64,000 nucleotides of DNA from Candidatus Scybalocola faecigallinarum (GTDB lineage Bacteria; Bacillota; Clostridia; Lachnospirales; Lachnospiraceae): NCBI GenBank assembly GCA_018711005.1, contig DVIT01000026.1, positions 1 to 64,000 on the forward strand, read 5' to 3'. The notes under the pieces were generated by a model. That model made no database searches. It saw only the letters and a program-made list of their open reading frames with translations, and was not told where the DNA came from. Below are positions 44,938 through 53,948 of this stretch, in pieces (within the stretch, counting starts at the first letter, position 1; the number at the start of each line of letters is the position of its first letter). A program made the position numbers and the translations under genes.

Positions 44938-46024
44938 AAGCCGTTTTACGATTGGAGATACCACCCTGTCCCTGCCCTTGATCCAGGGCGGCATGGGCGT
45001 CGGCATCAGCCTTTCGGGTCTGGCCGGAAGCGTGGCCGGCTCCGGAGGCGTAGGCGTGATCTCCACGGCTCAGATCGGATTTGATCAGGATGGATGGGAA
45101 ACATCCCCTCTGGAGACGAATCTGAAAGCCATTGGAATGCATATCCAAAGAGCCAGAGAGATCGCGGCTCAAAAGCAAAAGGATGAAAAATACCGGGGAC
45201 GCACCGGTATGATCGCCGCCAACATTATGGTGGCTACCCGTTTTTATGAAAAATATGTGCGGGCAGCTGTGGCAGCCGGTGTGGATATGATCATTTCCGG
45301 AGCCGGGCTTCCTGCGTCTTTGCCGGAATTTGTACGCGGATCAAAGACGAAGATCGCCCCCATTATTTCTTCATTGAAGGCGGCAAAAGTGATCCTGCGT
45401 TTGTGGGATAAAAAGTATAAAAGGATCCCGGATCTGCTTGTGATCGAGGGACCTTTGGCCGGGGGACATCTGGGTTTTTCCCCGGAAAGTCTGGAACATA
45501 TTGATATGGATGCTTATGATAAAGAAATCCTGGATATTATAGAAACAGCCGGAGAATATGGGAAAAAATACGGGAAAAAGATTCCTGTGGCTGTTGCCGG
45601 CGGCATTGACAGCGCCAAAAAGGTGCGGCATTATCTGGAGCTTGGGGCCGATGCGGTTCAGGTAGCGACCCGTTTTGTGACCACATGGGAGTGCGATGCG
45701 TCTATGGCCTATAAGCAGGCCTATATCCATGCGTTTAAAGAGGATATACGCCTTGTAAAAAGCCCTGTGGGTATGCCTGGCCGGGCCATCTATAATGACT
45801 TTATGGCCCGGGTGGAAAGAGGGGAGCGTTTACCGATCCACTGCCATGGCTGTCTGGAAAAGTGCCAGCCCTCAAAGATCCCCTACTGCATTACTGACGC
45901 TCTTGTAAATGCGGCCAGAGGAGATGTGTCCAACGCCCTTTTGTTTTGCGGTGCCAATGCCTGGAAAGCAGAACGGATCCAGACGGTGGATGAGGTTATT
46001 GAGGATTTGTTTACCTTTGAATAG
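44915..46024 (+). CDS. FMN-dependent nitronate monooxygenase-like (NPD) enzyme
   Basis: A 369-residue TIM-barrel flavoprotein of the NPD/FabK superfamily ([40 protein letters not shown]). It has a Cys-rich C-terminal patch ([16 protein letters not shown]) absent from FabK. ATG 44915 with CGGGAGA upstream overlaps accA by 23 bases, tying it to the fatty-acid operon. It may be a second enoyl reductase-like enzyme or a nitronate/quinone detoxifier; the sequence does not decide. Confidence 0.8.
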   Translation: MTDFANIKSRFTIGDTTLSLPLIQGGMGVGISLSGLAGSVAGSGGVGVISTAQIGFDQDGWETSPLETNLKAIGMHIQRAREIAAQKQKDEKYRGRTGMIAANIMVATRFYEKYVRAAVAAGVDMIISGAGLPASLPEFVRGSKTKIAPIISSLKAAKVILRLWDKKYKRIPDLLVIEGPLAGGHLGFSPESLEHIDMDAYDKEILDIIETAGEYGKKYGKKIPVAVAGGIDSAKKVRHYLELGADAVQVATRFVTTWECDASMAYKQAYIHAFKEDIRLVKSPVGMPGRAIYNDFMARVERGERLPIHCHGCLEKCQPSKIPYCITDALVNAARGDVSNALLFCGANAWKAERIQTVDEVIEDLFTFE

Positions 46025-46038
46025 GGGGAGCGTTTAAG

Positions 46039-46962
46039 ATGATGGTATATGCCTTTGGGGAGCAGCTGCAGCAGATTACAGTGGAACAGGCGACACAGGA
46101 TATGATTCCTGCGGTCTTTATTGCATCATCGGAGGAATGCTGTGAGATCCTGCAGAAAACCGGGATCAATTATGAAGGCGAGATTAATCTGGATGACGCA
46201 TACTTTTGTAAGCTGGAAACTCAGCAGGACTGTCTGTATGGTACCCTGGCCATCCCTAGACTGCTGGATGTTTTAGGCGACCGGTACCGGATGCTTTTAT
46301 TTGTAAATAAAAATTATATCGTCATTGTAGATGACCAGGGCTTTGCCGAAAGGATCTTAAAGCGCGTACAGAAGAAAAAGCTGCACCAGGGGGAGACAAA
46401 GGAACATTTTCTTTACAATTTTTTTGGCGAGTTTATGAGTAAGGATAACCGGGTGCTGGAAGATTTTGAACGGAGCATTATGGATATGGAGGATAATATC
46501 CTTCATGAAAAGAGCCAGAGCTACCAGAAATACCAGCGCCAGATGATGCCTATACGGCGCCAGCTTCTGATCCTGCGCAGCTACTACGAGCAGCTGGTGG
46601 AAGTGGGAAAGGCCTTTGAGGAAAATGAAAACCGGTTTTTTGCCAAAAAGCAGCTAAAATATTTCGGCACATTAACGGACCGGGCCGACCGTCTCATGGG
46701 ACGGACCATGCACCTGATTGATTATGCCAAACAGGTGACGGATGCTTATCAGTCCCAGGTGGATGCCCAGCAGAACAACAATATGCAGTTTTTGACGATC
46801 ATATCCACCATATTTTTGCCTTTGACGCTGATTACAAGCTGGTACGGCATGAACTTTGAGAACATGCCGGAGCTGGATAACGGCTATCCTATGATCATCG
46901 GCCTCTGTATCCTGGTGATCATTATATGTATCATTATTTTTAAAAGAAAAAAAATGCTGTAG
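46039..46962 (+). CDS. CorA-family divalent cation transporter
   Basis: A 307-residue protein with a large cytoplasmic domain and two C-terminal membrane helices joined by the YGMN pore motif (SWYGMNFENMPEL). It probably carries Mg2+ or Co2+. It follows the NPD gene by 14 bases and ends before a terminator shared with a convergent gene. Confidence 0.92.
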   Translation: MMVYAFGEQLQQITVEQATQDMIPAVFIASSEECCEILQKTGINYEGEINLDDAYFCKLETQQDCLYGTLAIPRLLDVLGDRYRMLLFVNKNYIVIVDDQGFAERILKRVQKKKLHQGETKEHFLYNFFGEFMSKDNRVLEDFERSIMDMEDNILHEKSQSYQKYQRQMMPIRRQLLILRSYYEQLVEVGKAFEENENRFFAKKQLKYFGTLTDRADRLMGRTMHLIDYAKQVTDAYQSQVDAQQNNNMQFLTIISTIFLPLTLITSWYGMNFENMPELDNGYPMIIGLCILVIIICIIIFKRKKML

Positions 46963-47006
46963 CCCACGGGCCAAAGATCCGAAGCGCTGCAGCGCCCGAC
47001 GATTCT

Positions 47007-47060
47007 GCGGCCCTTTGCAGACACTTTACAGTGTTTTGTCAAAGGGCCGCTTGTTATTTT
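47007..47060. terminator. Shared terminator of convergent genes
   Basis: GCGGCCCTTTG (47007-47017) pairs with CAAAGGGCCGC (47040-47050), with an inner ACACT/AGTGT pair, followed by T-rich sequence. Confidence 0.85.
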
Positions 47061-47445
47061 ATTCCGGGTGAGACAGAAGCTTTTCAAAAAATAAGCCTGC
47101 GCCAAACCATAAAGGCGCATAGTTTAATTTGATCAGCCCCCTGATATTGGTCTTTTGACCGGAGTAGTCCCATGGACATACCTGATATTTTTTCAGGATT
47201 GATCCTGTTGTAAATTCTGCGGCAAAAATACACAATGTATACACACCTCCCCGGAGCATGAGATTTTTGCCTTTCAGGTGTCTGCACATAGGGCTGAGAA
47301 AGGAGGCCATACCATAAATCGGAAACATCCAGATAGAAGTCTTACAGGTTAGCTTGGGGTCACGTGACATCATGGAACACAGTCCTGTCCATAATACTTC
47401 CATACACCAGCCTGTAAGACCACAAAGAATAAAATCTTTCTTCAT
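47059..47445 (-). CDS. Putative ABC-transporter type IV (PF06541-like) membrane protein
   Basis: A 128-residue protein with three to four hydrophobic segments and pattern elements of the CmpB-like family: GWCMEVLW near the N-terminus, FPIYGMASFL, EFTTGSIL, CPWDYSG and NIRGLIKLNYAPLW. The function of the family is not known. No ribosome site is obvious; ATG 47445 starts the first membrane helix, and ATG 47481 would add 12 residues. It is alone on the minus strand. Confidence 0.7.
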   Translation of the reverse strand: MKKDFILCGLTGWCMEVLWTGLCSMMSRDPKLTCKTSIWMFPIYGMASFLSPMCRHLKGKNLMLRGGVYTLCIFAAEFTTGSILKKYQVCPWDYSGQKTNIRGLIKLNYAPLWFGAGLFFEKLLSHPE

Positions 47446-47501
47446 AAATATATTATGCCAGGTATGGCCCTGTTTATGCATGAATTTGAATGGAGGTATC
47501 C

Positions 47502-47638
47502 ATGGAAAAATTTTATTGCCAAAAGTGCCGGACAATGATAAAGTTGTTGTAGAAAAAGTATTTTTTGTCTGCGGACATTTTAAGCGAAATACCCTGCGGC
47601 AGCCAGGCTGCGGGAATAAAAGGAGCATGGATGAATGA
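47502..47638 (+). pseudogene. Possible frameshifted small zinc-ribbon ORF
   Basis: ATG 47502, six bases after GGAGGT, encodes MEKFYCQKCRTMIKLL then a stop. The neighbouring frame continues VEKVFFVCGHFKRNT...PGCGNK and ends in a TGA overlapping the methyltransferase start. Together the frames look like a four-cysteine mini-protein with one frameshift. The evidence is weak. Confidence 0.3.
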
Positions 47639-48837
47639 GTTTTGCTGTTGTGACATTGAAAAAAGGCGAAGGAAGAACATTAAAATCCGGCGGGATGTGG
47701 ATTTATGATAATGAGATCGACTCGGTCATGGGGCATTTTGAAAACGGGGATATTGTTGTTGTAAGGGATTTTGACGGATTTCCCATGGGCAAGGGTTTTA
47801 TTAATACCCGTTCAAAGATTACGGTGCGTATGCTGACCCGGGACCCGGACGGGGTTATTGACCGGGATTTTATAAAGGAAAGAGTGACCCGTGCCTGGGA
47901 GTACCGGAAAAAAGTGACGGATACGGGAAGCTGCCGCCTGATTTTTGGAGAGGCGGATTTCCTTCCGGGTATTGTTGTCGATAAGTTCAGCGATGTTTTA
48001 GTGGTGGAATCCCTGGCTTTAGGCATTGACCGGCTTAAACCTGAGATCCTGGAGTGTTTGCAGGAGGTACTGGCCGGAGACGGGATCCGGATCCGCGGAA
48101 TCTACGAGCGCTCAGACGCCAAGGTGCGCCTTAACGAAGGCATGGAACGGGCCAAAGGATTTATCGGTCCGGCCTTTGATACTAAGGTGGCGATTGAGGA
48201 AAACGGCGTAAAATATATGGTGGATGTGGAAAATGGCCAAAAGACCGGATTTTTCCTGGATCAAAAGTATAACCGTCTGGCCATCCAGAAGCTTTGCAAA
48301 GATGCACATGTACTGGATTGCTTTACCCATACCGGCTCCTTTGCTTTAAACGCAGGCATCGGGGGCGCTGCCCATGTTCTTGGCGTGGATGCTTCCCAGC
48401 TGGCAGTGGATCAGGCCCGGGAAAACGCGGTTTTGAACCATCTGGAGGACCGGGTGGAATTTATGTGCGCAGATGTTTTTGACCTGCTTCCAAAGCTGGA
48501 AAAGGAAGGCAATACTTACGATGTTGTGATCCTGGATCCTCCGGCATTTACAAAGTCCAGAAGTTCCATTAAAAATGCGGTCAAGGGCTACCGGGAGATC
48601 AATATCCGGGGCATGAAGCTTGTAAAGAACGGCGGCTATCTGGCCACCTGCTCCTGTTCCCATTTTATGTCCTTTGAGCTGTTTACACAGACCCTTCATC
48701 AGGCCGCCCGCAGCGCCCACAAACGGCTGCGTCAGGTGGAATTTCGCACTCAGGCGCCGGATCATCCGATTTTATGGGCAGCCGACGAGTCGTATTATTT
48801 AAAATTTTATATTTTCCAGGTGTGCGACGAGTATTAA
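47635..48837 (+). CDS. Class I SAM-dependent rRNA methyltransferase (RlmI-like)
   Basis: A 400-residue protein with an N-terminal PUA domain, a central beta-hairpin domain and a C-terminal Rossmann methyltransferase domain (DCFTHTGSFALNAGIGG; VVILDPPAFTKSRSS; TCSCSHFMS). RlmI-like enzymes make 5-methylcytosine in 23S rRNA. The length is typical. AAAGGAG precedes ATG 47635. Confidence 0.9.
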   Translation: MSFAVVTLKKGEGRTLKSGGMWIYDNEIDSVMGHFENGDIVVVRDFDGFPMGKGFINTRSKITVRMLTRDPDGVIDRDFIKERVTRAWEYRKKVTDTGSCRLIFGEADFLPGIVVDKFSDVLVVESLALGIDRLKPEILECLQEVLAGDGIRIRGIYERSDAKVRLNEGMERAKGFIGPAFDTKVAIEENGVKYMVDVENGQKTGFFLDQKYNRLAIQKLCKDAHVLDCFTHTGSFALNAGIGGAAHVLGVDASQLAVDQARENAVLNHLEDRVEFMCADVFDLLPKLEKEGNTYDVVILDPPAFTKSRSSIKNAVKGYREINIRGMKLVKNGGYLATCSCSHFMSFELFTQTLHQAARSAHKRLRQVEFRTQAPDHPILWAADESYYLKFYIFQVCDEY

Positions 48838-48908
48838 TGCAAGGAAAATATGCTTTGACCGCAGCTGTGAAGATATGATAAACTGTTCTTTATAAGGGGG
48901 ACTTTAAA

Positions 48909-49901
48909 ATGATAGAACTGCATATCCATCTTGAGGGCTCCATAAGGCCTCAGACTTTGCTGGAGCTGGCCCTGGAACAGGGGGCGTACCTGCCCACGTA
49001 TGATGTGAAAGCATTGGAACATTATATGAGAGTGCCCAACCAATGTGAAGATCTGTCCGAATATCTGAAGCGTTTTGATCTGGCCTTTACGGTCCTTCAG
49101 GAAAAGAAGGCCATCCGCCGGGCTATGTATGAGCTGGTAACGGATCTGGACCGTCAGGGAATCCTTTACGCGGAGATCCGCATGACACCTCAGTATCATA
49201 CGTTAAGAGGCCTGAGCCAGTCCCAGGTGGTAGAGGCGGCACTTTCCGGCATGCGCCGGGCCGTAGAAGAAGGCCGCAGGATCCGGGCAAACCTGATTTT
49301 GTGTACCGTCCGGGGAGCGGATGAAAAAGATAATTTTGCCACTATTGTGGAGACGATCCAGCATTTGCGCCGGGGCGTGGCCGGTATGGATCTTGTGGGC
49401 GACGAGGTAAAGTATCCCACAGAAATGTATGTGGAGCAGTTTAAGCTGCTGAACCAGGAAGGCATTCCTTTCTGCGTCCATGCAGGAGAAAAGACCGGGC
49501 CTTACAGCATCCGCCTGGCCATTAAAAACGGCGCCCTGCGCATTGGCCATGGCCTCCATGCCATTGACGATCCGGATCTGGTAGAACTGATCCGGGAGCG
49601 GCACATTGCCCTGGAAATCTGCCCCATCAGCAATCTTCAGACCGGCGTTGTAAAGGATATGGCCAGCCATCCCATTAAAAGGTATTATGATGCCGGCGTG
49701 CGCGTCGTAGTAGGAACCGACGATATGATCGTTTGCAATACGACCCTTCCCAAAGAATACAGGCTTTTGGCGGAGACCTTTGGCTGGACAAAGGACGATT
49801 TCAGAAAAATGAATGAATATGCCATTGACGCAGCATTCCTGCCGTCTATGGAAAAAGAGCGATTAAGATATTTACTTGAGGAGACTTACAATAATGGATA
49901 A
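48909..49901 (+). CDS. add: Adenosine deaminase
   Basis: A 330-residue amidohydrolase with metal ligands HIHLEGS near the start, VHAGEKTGPYS, GHGLHAI and GTDD. It deaminates adenosine to inosine. A weak TTGACC/TATGAT pair lies upstream with poor spacing, so the promoter is uncertain. It overlaps pheA by 8 bases. Confidence 0.9.
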   Translation: MIELHIHLEGSIRPQTLLELALEQGAYLPTYDVKALEHYMRVPNQCEDLSEYLKRFDLAFTVLQEKKAIRRAMYELVTDLDRQGILYAEIRMTPQYHTLRGLSQSQVVEAALSGMRRAVEEGRRIRANLILCTVRGADEKDNFATIVETIQHLRRGVAGMDLVGDEVKYPTEMYVEQFKLLNQEGIPFCVHAGEKTGPYSIRLAIKNGALRIGHGLHAIDDPDLVELIRERHIALEICPISNLQTGVVKDMASHPIKRYYDAGVRVVVGTDDMIVCNTTLPKEYRLLAETFGWTKDDFRKMNEYAIDAAFLPSMEKERLRYLLEETYNNG

Positions 49902-51057
49902 ATTGCTGCAGCTTCGCAATGAGATTGACTCAATCGATGAGCAGATCGTTGCCCTGTTTGAAAAACGCATGGCTGTGTCGGAAGATGTGGCCCAATATAA
50001 AAGAAAGATCGGAAAAGCAGTGCTGGATTCCGGCCGGGAAGCCGAGAAGATCCAAAAGGTCCGGGCACTGGCCCATTCAGACTTTAACGCTCAGGGCGTC
50101 CAGGCCCTGTTTAACCAGTTAATGACCATCAGCCGGATGCGTCAATATATGATCCTGTCAGGACAGTCGGATGACTACAGCGGATTTACAAGCGTGGACG
50201 GTGTTCCCGGACCGGGGATCCTTAGGGTACCCTGTGCCCCGGGGACGAAAGTGGCTTACAGCGGCGTAGCCGGAGCTTATGCCCATCAGGCTATGCTGGG
50301 ATATTTTGGCGAGGATGTGGATGCGTTTAATGTTCCCTCCTTTCAGGCATGTATGGATGCCATTAAACACGGGGAGGCCCGCTATGGGGTGCTGCCTATT
50401 GAAAATTCTTCCACAGGGATTATTACCGATGTTTATGACCTGATGAGCCAGTATGACAACTATATTGCAGGGGAATATGTAGTCCGGGTTTCCCATGCCC
50501 TTCTGGCGTGTCCCGGCGCTTCTTTATCCGACATTAAGACGGTTTATTCTCATCCCCAGGGACTTTTACAGTGCCGGCAGTTTTTATCCGGTAAAAACTG
50601 GCAGCAGATCAGCTTGTCCAATACTGCCGTAGCTGCCCAGAAAGTAAAAAATGACAGGGATCTTTCCCAGGCGGCCATTGCCAGCGAAACTGCTGCCCGT
50701 GTCCATGGACTTGAAGTTCTGGCCTCAGGGATCAATGATCTGAAAAATAATTCCACCCGTTTTATCATTATTGAGAACCGGAGAGAATATTTAAAAGAAG
50801 CCAATCAGATCAGTATATGCTTTGAACTGCCCCATGCCAGCGGTACATTATATAATATCCTTTCCCATTTTATTTTTAACGGCCTGAATATGAACCGGAT
50901 TGAGTCCCGTCCCATCCCCGGAAAGAAGTGGCAGTACCGCTTTTTTGTGGACTTTGACGGATGTCTGGCCCAGCGGCAGGTGCGCAACGCCCTGACCGGT
51001 ATTGAATCTGAGACGGAAAACTTCCGCATTCTTGGAAATTATATCCATATGGAATAA
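49894..51057 (+). CDS. pheA: Bifunctional chorismate mutase/prephenate dehydratase
   Basis: A 387-residue fusion. Residues 1-85 form an AroQ-type chorismate mutase (LLQLRNEIDSIDEQIVALFEKRM); about 115-295 the prephenate dehydratase (VAYSGVAGAYAHQAML; GVLPIENSSTGII); 310-387 an ACT regulatory domain, suggesting phenylalanine feedback. ATG 49894 with GAGGAG upstream overlaps the add stop, so an earlier in-frame start at 49876 is not needed. Confidence 0.94.
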   Translation: MDKLLQLRNEIDSIDEQIVALFEKRMAVSEDVAQYKRKIGKAVLDSGREAEKIQKVRALAHSDFNAQGVQALFNQLMTISRMRQYMILSGQSDDYSGFTSVDGVPGPGILRVPCAPGTKVAYSGVAGAYAHQAMLGYFGEDVDAFNVPSFQACMDAIKHGEARYGVLPIENSSTGIITDVYDLMSQYDNYIAGEYVVRVSHALLACPGASLSDIKTVYSHPQGLLQCRQFLSGKNWQQISLSNTAVAAQKVKNDRDLSQAAIASETAARVHGLEVLASGINDLKNNSTRFIIIENRREYLKEANQISICFELPHASGTLYNILSHFIFNGLNMNRIESRPIPGKKWQYRFFVDFDGCLAQRQVRNALTGIESETENFRILGNYIHME

Positions 51058-51069
51058 GAAGGTGCAACA

Positions 51070-52392
51070 GTGCGAATAAGAATCCATGAACTGATTTTAT
51101 ATAGAAATTTTGACGATACGATTTTTAAGACAATGGCCCATGCGGCCAATGCCTACGATGATCCAAAAACCGACCGGGAGGCGCTGGTCGATGATATTTA
51201 CAGCTGTATTAACGGTCTGGTGACCATTGCCAGGGATCACGGATTTTCCGGGAATCTGTGGCACGGGTACCTGACCTATCTTTTAACGACCAATGAAAAT
51301 GCATTTTCCATGTCCTGTGAAAAGACAGGGGCGATCCAGGGCAGCTTAAATACACTGGCCCTTCATGATCTCCAGATCTTTTATGAGGCCTACCACATGG
51401 ACTGGAGCGCTGTGGAAAAGCTGCTGGGCATTCATTTTCTGAGTCTTATGAGCAGCTATGAGGGTAACCGGGGCAAGGGCGTTGTCTACAGCCGCAGTCT
51501 GTGTGAACGGATCGAGACGCTGAACATGCTTTTGGCCCAGGCCGGAGATGCCCAGAACATGTACAGGGCGCTGACGGATTTTTATAAAGATTACGGTGTT
51601 GGCAAGTACGGGCTCCACCGGGCATTTAAGATCATAAAGCAGGGAGAGGACACAGTGATCTCGCCCATTACAAAGACGGAAAAGGTGACACTGGATGATC
51701 TGGTGGGCTATGAGCTGCAAAAGAAAAAGCTGGTGGACAATACCCTGGCCTTTGTTCAGGGACAGAGGGCCAATAATGTTTTGCTGTTTGGCGACAGCGG
51801 CACGGGAAAGTCCACGAGTATTAAAGCCATATTAAATGAATATTATAAAGACGGACTGCGCATGGTGGAAATCTATAAACACCAGTTTAAAGATATTCCT
51901 GATGTGATCGCACAGATCAAAAACAGGAATTACCGTTATATTTTGTATATGGATGATCTGTCCTTTGAGGAATTTGAAATTGAGTACAAGTACCTGAAGG
52001 CAGTCATTGAAGGCGGCCTTGAGACGAAGCCGGACAATGTGCTGATCTATGCCACATCCAACCGCAGGCATCTCATCCGGGAGACCTGGGGCGAGCGCAA
52101 GCAAAGCAGCGATGATGTCCACGGCGGAGATTCCATGCAGGAAAAGCTTTCTTTGGCTACCCGCTTCGGGGAGACGATCTATTACGGAGCGCCAAGCCAG
52201 AAAGAGTATGTGGCCATTGCCAAGGAGCTGGCCAGACGATTCCATATACGCATGGATGAGGAAGCTATCGCCAAAGAGGCTGTTGTTTGGGAAATGCGCC
52301 ACGGAGGACTTTCCGGGCGGACGGCCCAGCAGTTTATCAACCATCTTGCAGGGATGCAGGCCCTGGAAGACGGCACAGAGGAGGAACGTTAA
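51070..52392 (+). CDS. DUF815-family AAA ATPase
   Basis: A 440-residue protein with an N-terminal helical region of about 220 residues and a C-terminal DUF815 AAA domain: Walker A LLFGDSGTGKSTS (about residue 239), Walker B ILYMDDLSFEEFE and sensor IYATSNRRHLIRET. It starts with GTG 51070. It lies 12 bases after pheA and 3 bases before the Ppx gene, so it is probably co-expressed with polyphosphate enzymes. Function unknown. Confidence 0.82.
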   Translation: MRIRIHELILYRNFDDTIFKTMAHAANAYDDPKTDREALVDDIYSCINGLVTIARDHGFSGNLWHGYLTYLLTTNENAFSMSCEKTGAIQGSLNTLALHDLQIFYEAYHMDWSAVEKLLGIHFLSLMSSYEGNRGKGVVYSRSLCERIETLNMLLAQAGDAQNMYRALTDFYKDYGVGKYGLHRAFKIIKQGEDTVISPITKTEKVTLDDLVGYELQKKKLVDNTLAFVQGQRANNVLLFGDSGTGKSTSIKAILNEYYKDGLRMVEIYKHQFKDIPDVIAQIKNRNYRYILYMDDLSFEEFEIEYKYLKAVIEGGLETKPDNVLIYATSNRRHLIRETWGERKQSSDDVHGGDSMQEKLSLATRFGETIYYGAPSQKEYVAIAKELARRFHIRMDEEAIAKEAVVWEMRHGGLSGRTAQQFINHLAGMQALEDGTEEER

Positions 52393-52395
52393 GTT

Positions 52396-53934
52396 ATGGC
52401 AGTTAAAACATTTGCCGCCATTGAAGTCGGTTCCAGCCAGCTGTCCATGAAAATCTACGAGATTTCCAAAAAGCTTGGCTTTCGGGAGCTGGATCATGTC
52501 AGATATATTATCAGCCTTGGTGTAGATACTTATTCCAAAGGCGTTATCGGATATGAGAAGGTTAATGAGCTTTGCGATGTACTGAAAAAATTTCGTTTTA
52601 AAATGGATGAATATCAGGTGGACGATTATTATGCCGTGGGCGGCAGCGCATTAAGAGAAGCGAAAAACAGAGATTTGATCGTGGATCAGATTTTTATTAA
52701 AACCGGGCTTAAGGTGAATATTATCAGCAATGCCCAACAGCGGTTTTTCATTTTAAAATCTGTAGCCTACAAGATGAAAAATTTTGAAGAACTGATCAGT
52801 GAAGGAACAGCAGTGGTGGACCTGGGTGCAGGAAGCCTTCAGGTGTCCTGCTTTGAGGATGGCATTTTGTCCTCCTCCCACAACATTAAGCTGGGTTCCC
52901 TTCGTATCCGGGAAATTTTGTCTGAAATGGAGGAGCATACCACAAGCTTTGTTAATGTTATGGAAGATTATATTGGCAATGACATGCGCACACTGCGCCG
53001 TCTGCGCCTGAAAAACCACAAGATCCGCCACATGATCGTTGTGGGTGAGGAGTTTTCTTCTATTATTAACTATGTGAGCATGACAAAAAATAAGGAATTT
53101 CTTACCGGAGATCAGTTTAACAAGATTTATAATAAGCTGTTAAAATCTACGCCGTCGGAAATTGCCGACAAGTATGGGATTCCTTATGAACTGGCATCAG
53201 TGATTGTGCCTTCGACGATTATTTATAAAAAGCTGCTGGATTCCACGACAGTAGAAAAGCTGTGGGAGCCTCAGGCAGATATGTGCGACGGCCTTGCGGT
53301 AGATTACAGCGAGCGGGTGGAAAAGTATGTGCTGCCTCATGATTTTGAACGGGATCTGATCAATTATGTCCGGAACATGACGAAAAAGTATGAAAGCAGC
53401 GAGGAGCATATCCAAAATGTAGAAATGCTTTCCCTGAAGCTGTTTGACGGCATGAAGAAAATTTCCGGCCTTAATTCCCGCCACCGCCTTTTACTGCGGC
53501 TGGCAGCCATGCTCCATGACTGCGGAAAGTATGTGAGTATGATCCAGGGCATCAGAGCATCCTATCAGCTCATCCTTTTAACGGAGATCATCGGCCTTTC
53601 TGAAATTGAAAAGGAAATGGTGGCCCATATTGTTTTATATAATTCCTACAGCGAGATCCCGGACTATGAAAAGGAAGATCTGCGTATGACCAAGGAAGAT
53701 TTCATTGCTGTGATCAAAATGGCGGCCATGCTCCGCCTGTGCAACAGTATGGACCGCAGCCATAAGCAGAAGATTGAAAATATCCGCATTTCCATTAAAG
53801 GGAATGAATTAAAGATCACTGCGGATACCATTTATGACCTGACGTTGGAGCAGGGAACCGTTTGGAGCCGCAGACAGATGTTTGAGGAAATTTTTGGCCT
53901 GGTGCCTTCGCTGCGCCAGAAACGTAATCTGTAA
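52396..53934 (+). CDS. Ppx/GppA-family phosphatase with HD domain
   Basis: A 512-residue protein with an actin-like N-terminal Ppx/GppA domain (AAIEVGSSQLSMKIYEI; AVVDLGAGSLQVS) and a C-terminal HD domain (AAMLHDCGKYV). The usual GGGS of the phosphate loop is altered to GAGS, which might change activity. The family degrades polyphosphate or pppGpp. The neighbouring ppk gene favours polyphosphate. Confidence 0.87.
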   Translation: MAVKTFAAIEVGSSQLSMKIYEISKKLGFRELDHVRYIISLGVDTYSKGVIGYEKVNELCDVLKKFRFKMDEYQVDDYYAVGGSALREAKNRDLIVDQIFIKTGLKVNIISNAQQRFFILKSVAYKMKNFEELISEGTAVVDLGAGSLQVSCFEDGILSSSHNIKLGSLRIREILSEMEEHTTSFVNVMEDYIGNDMRTLRRLRLKNHKIRHMIVVGEEFSSIINYVSMTKNKEFLTGDQFNKIYNKLLKSTPSEIADKYGIPYELASVIVPSTIIYKKLLDSTTVEKLWEPQADMCDGLAVDYSERVEKYVLPHDFERDLINYVRNMTKKYESSEEHIQNVEMLSLKLFDGMKKISGLNSRHRLLLRLAAMLHDCGKYVSMIQGIRASYQLILLTEIIGLSEIEKEMVAHIVLYNSYSEIPDYEKEDLRMTKEDFIAVIKMAAMLRLCNSMDRSHKQKIENIRISIKGNELKITADTIYDLTLEQGTVWSRRQMFEEIFGLVPSLRQKRNL

Positions 53935-53948
53935 GAGGGGATGAGACA

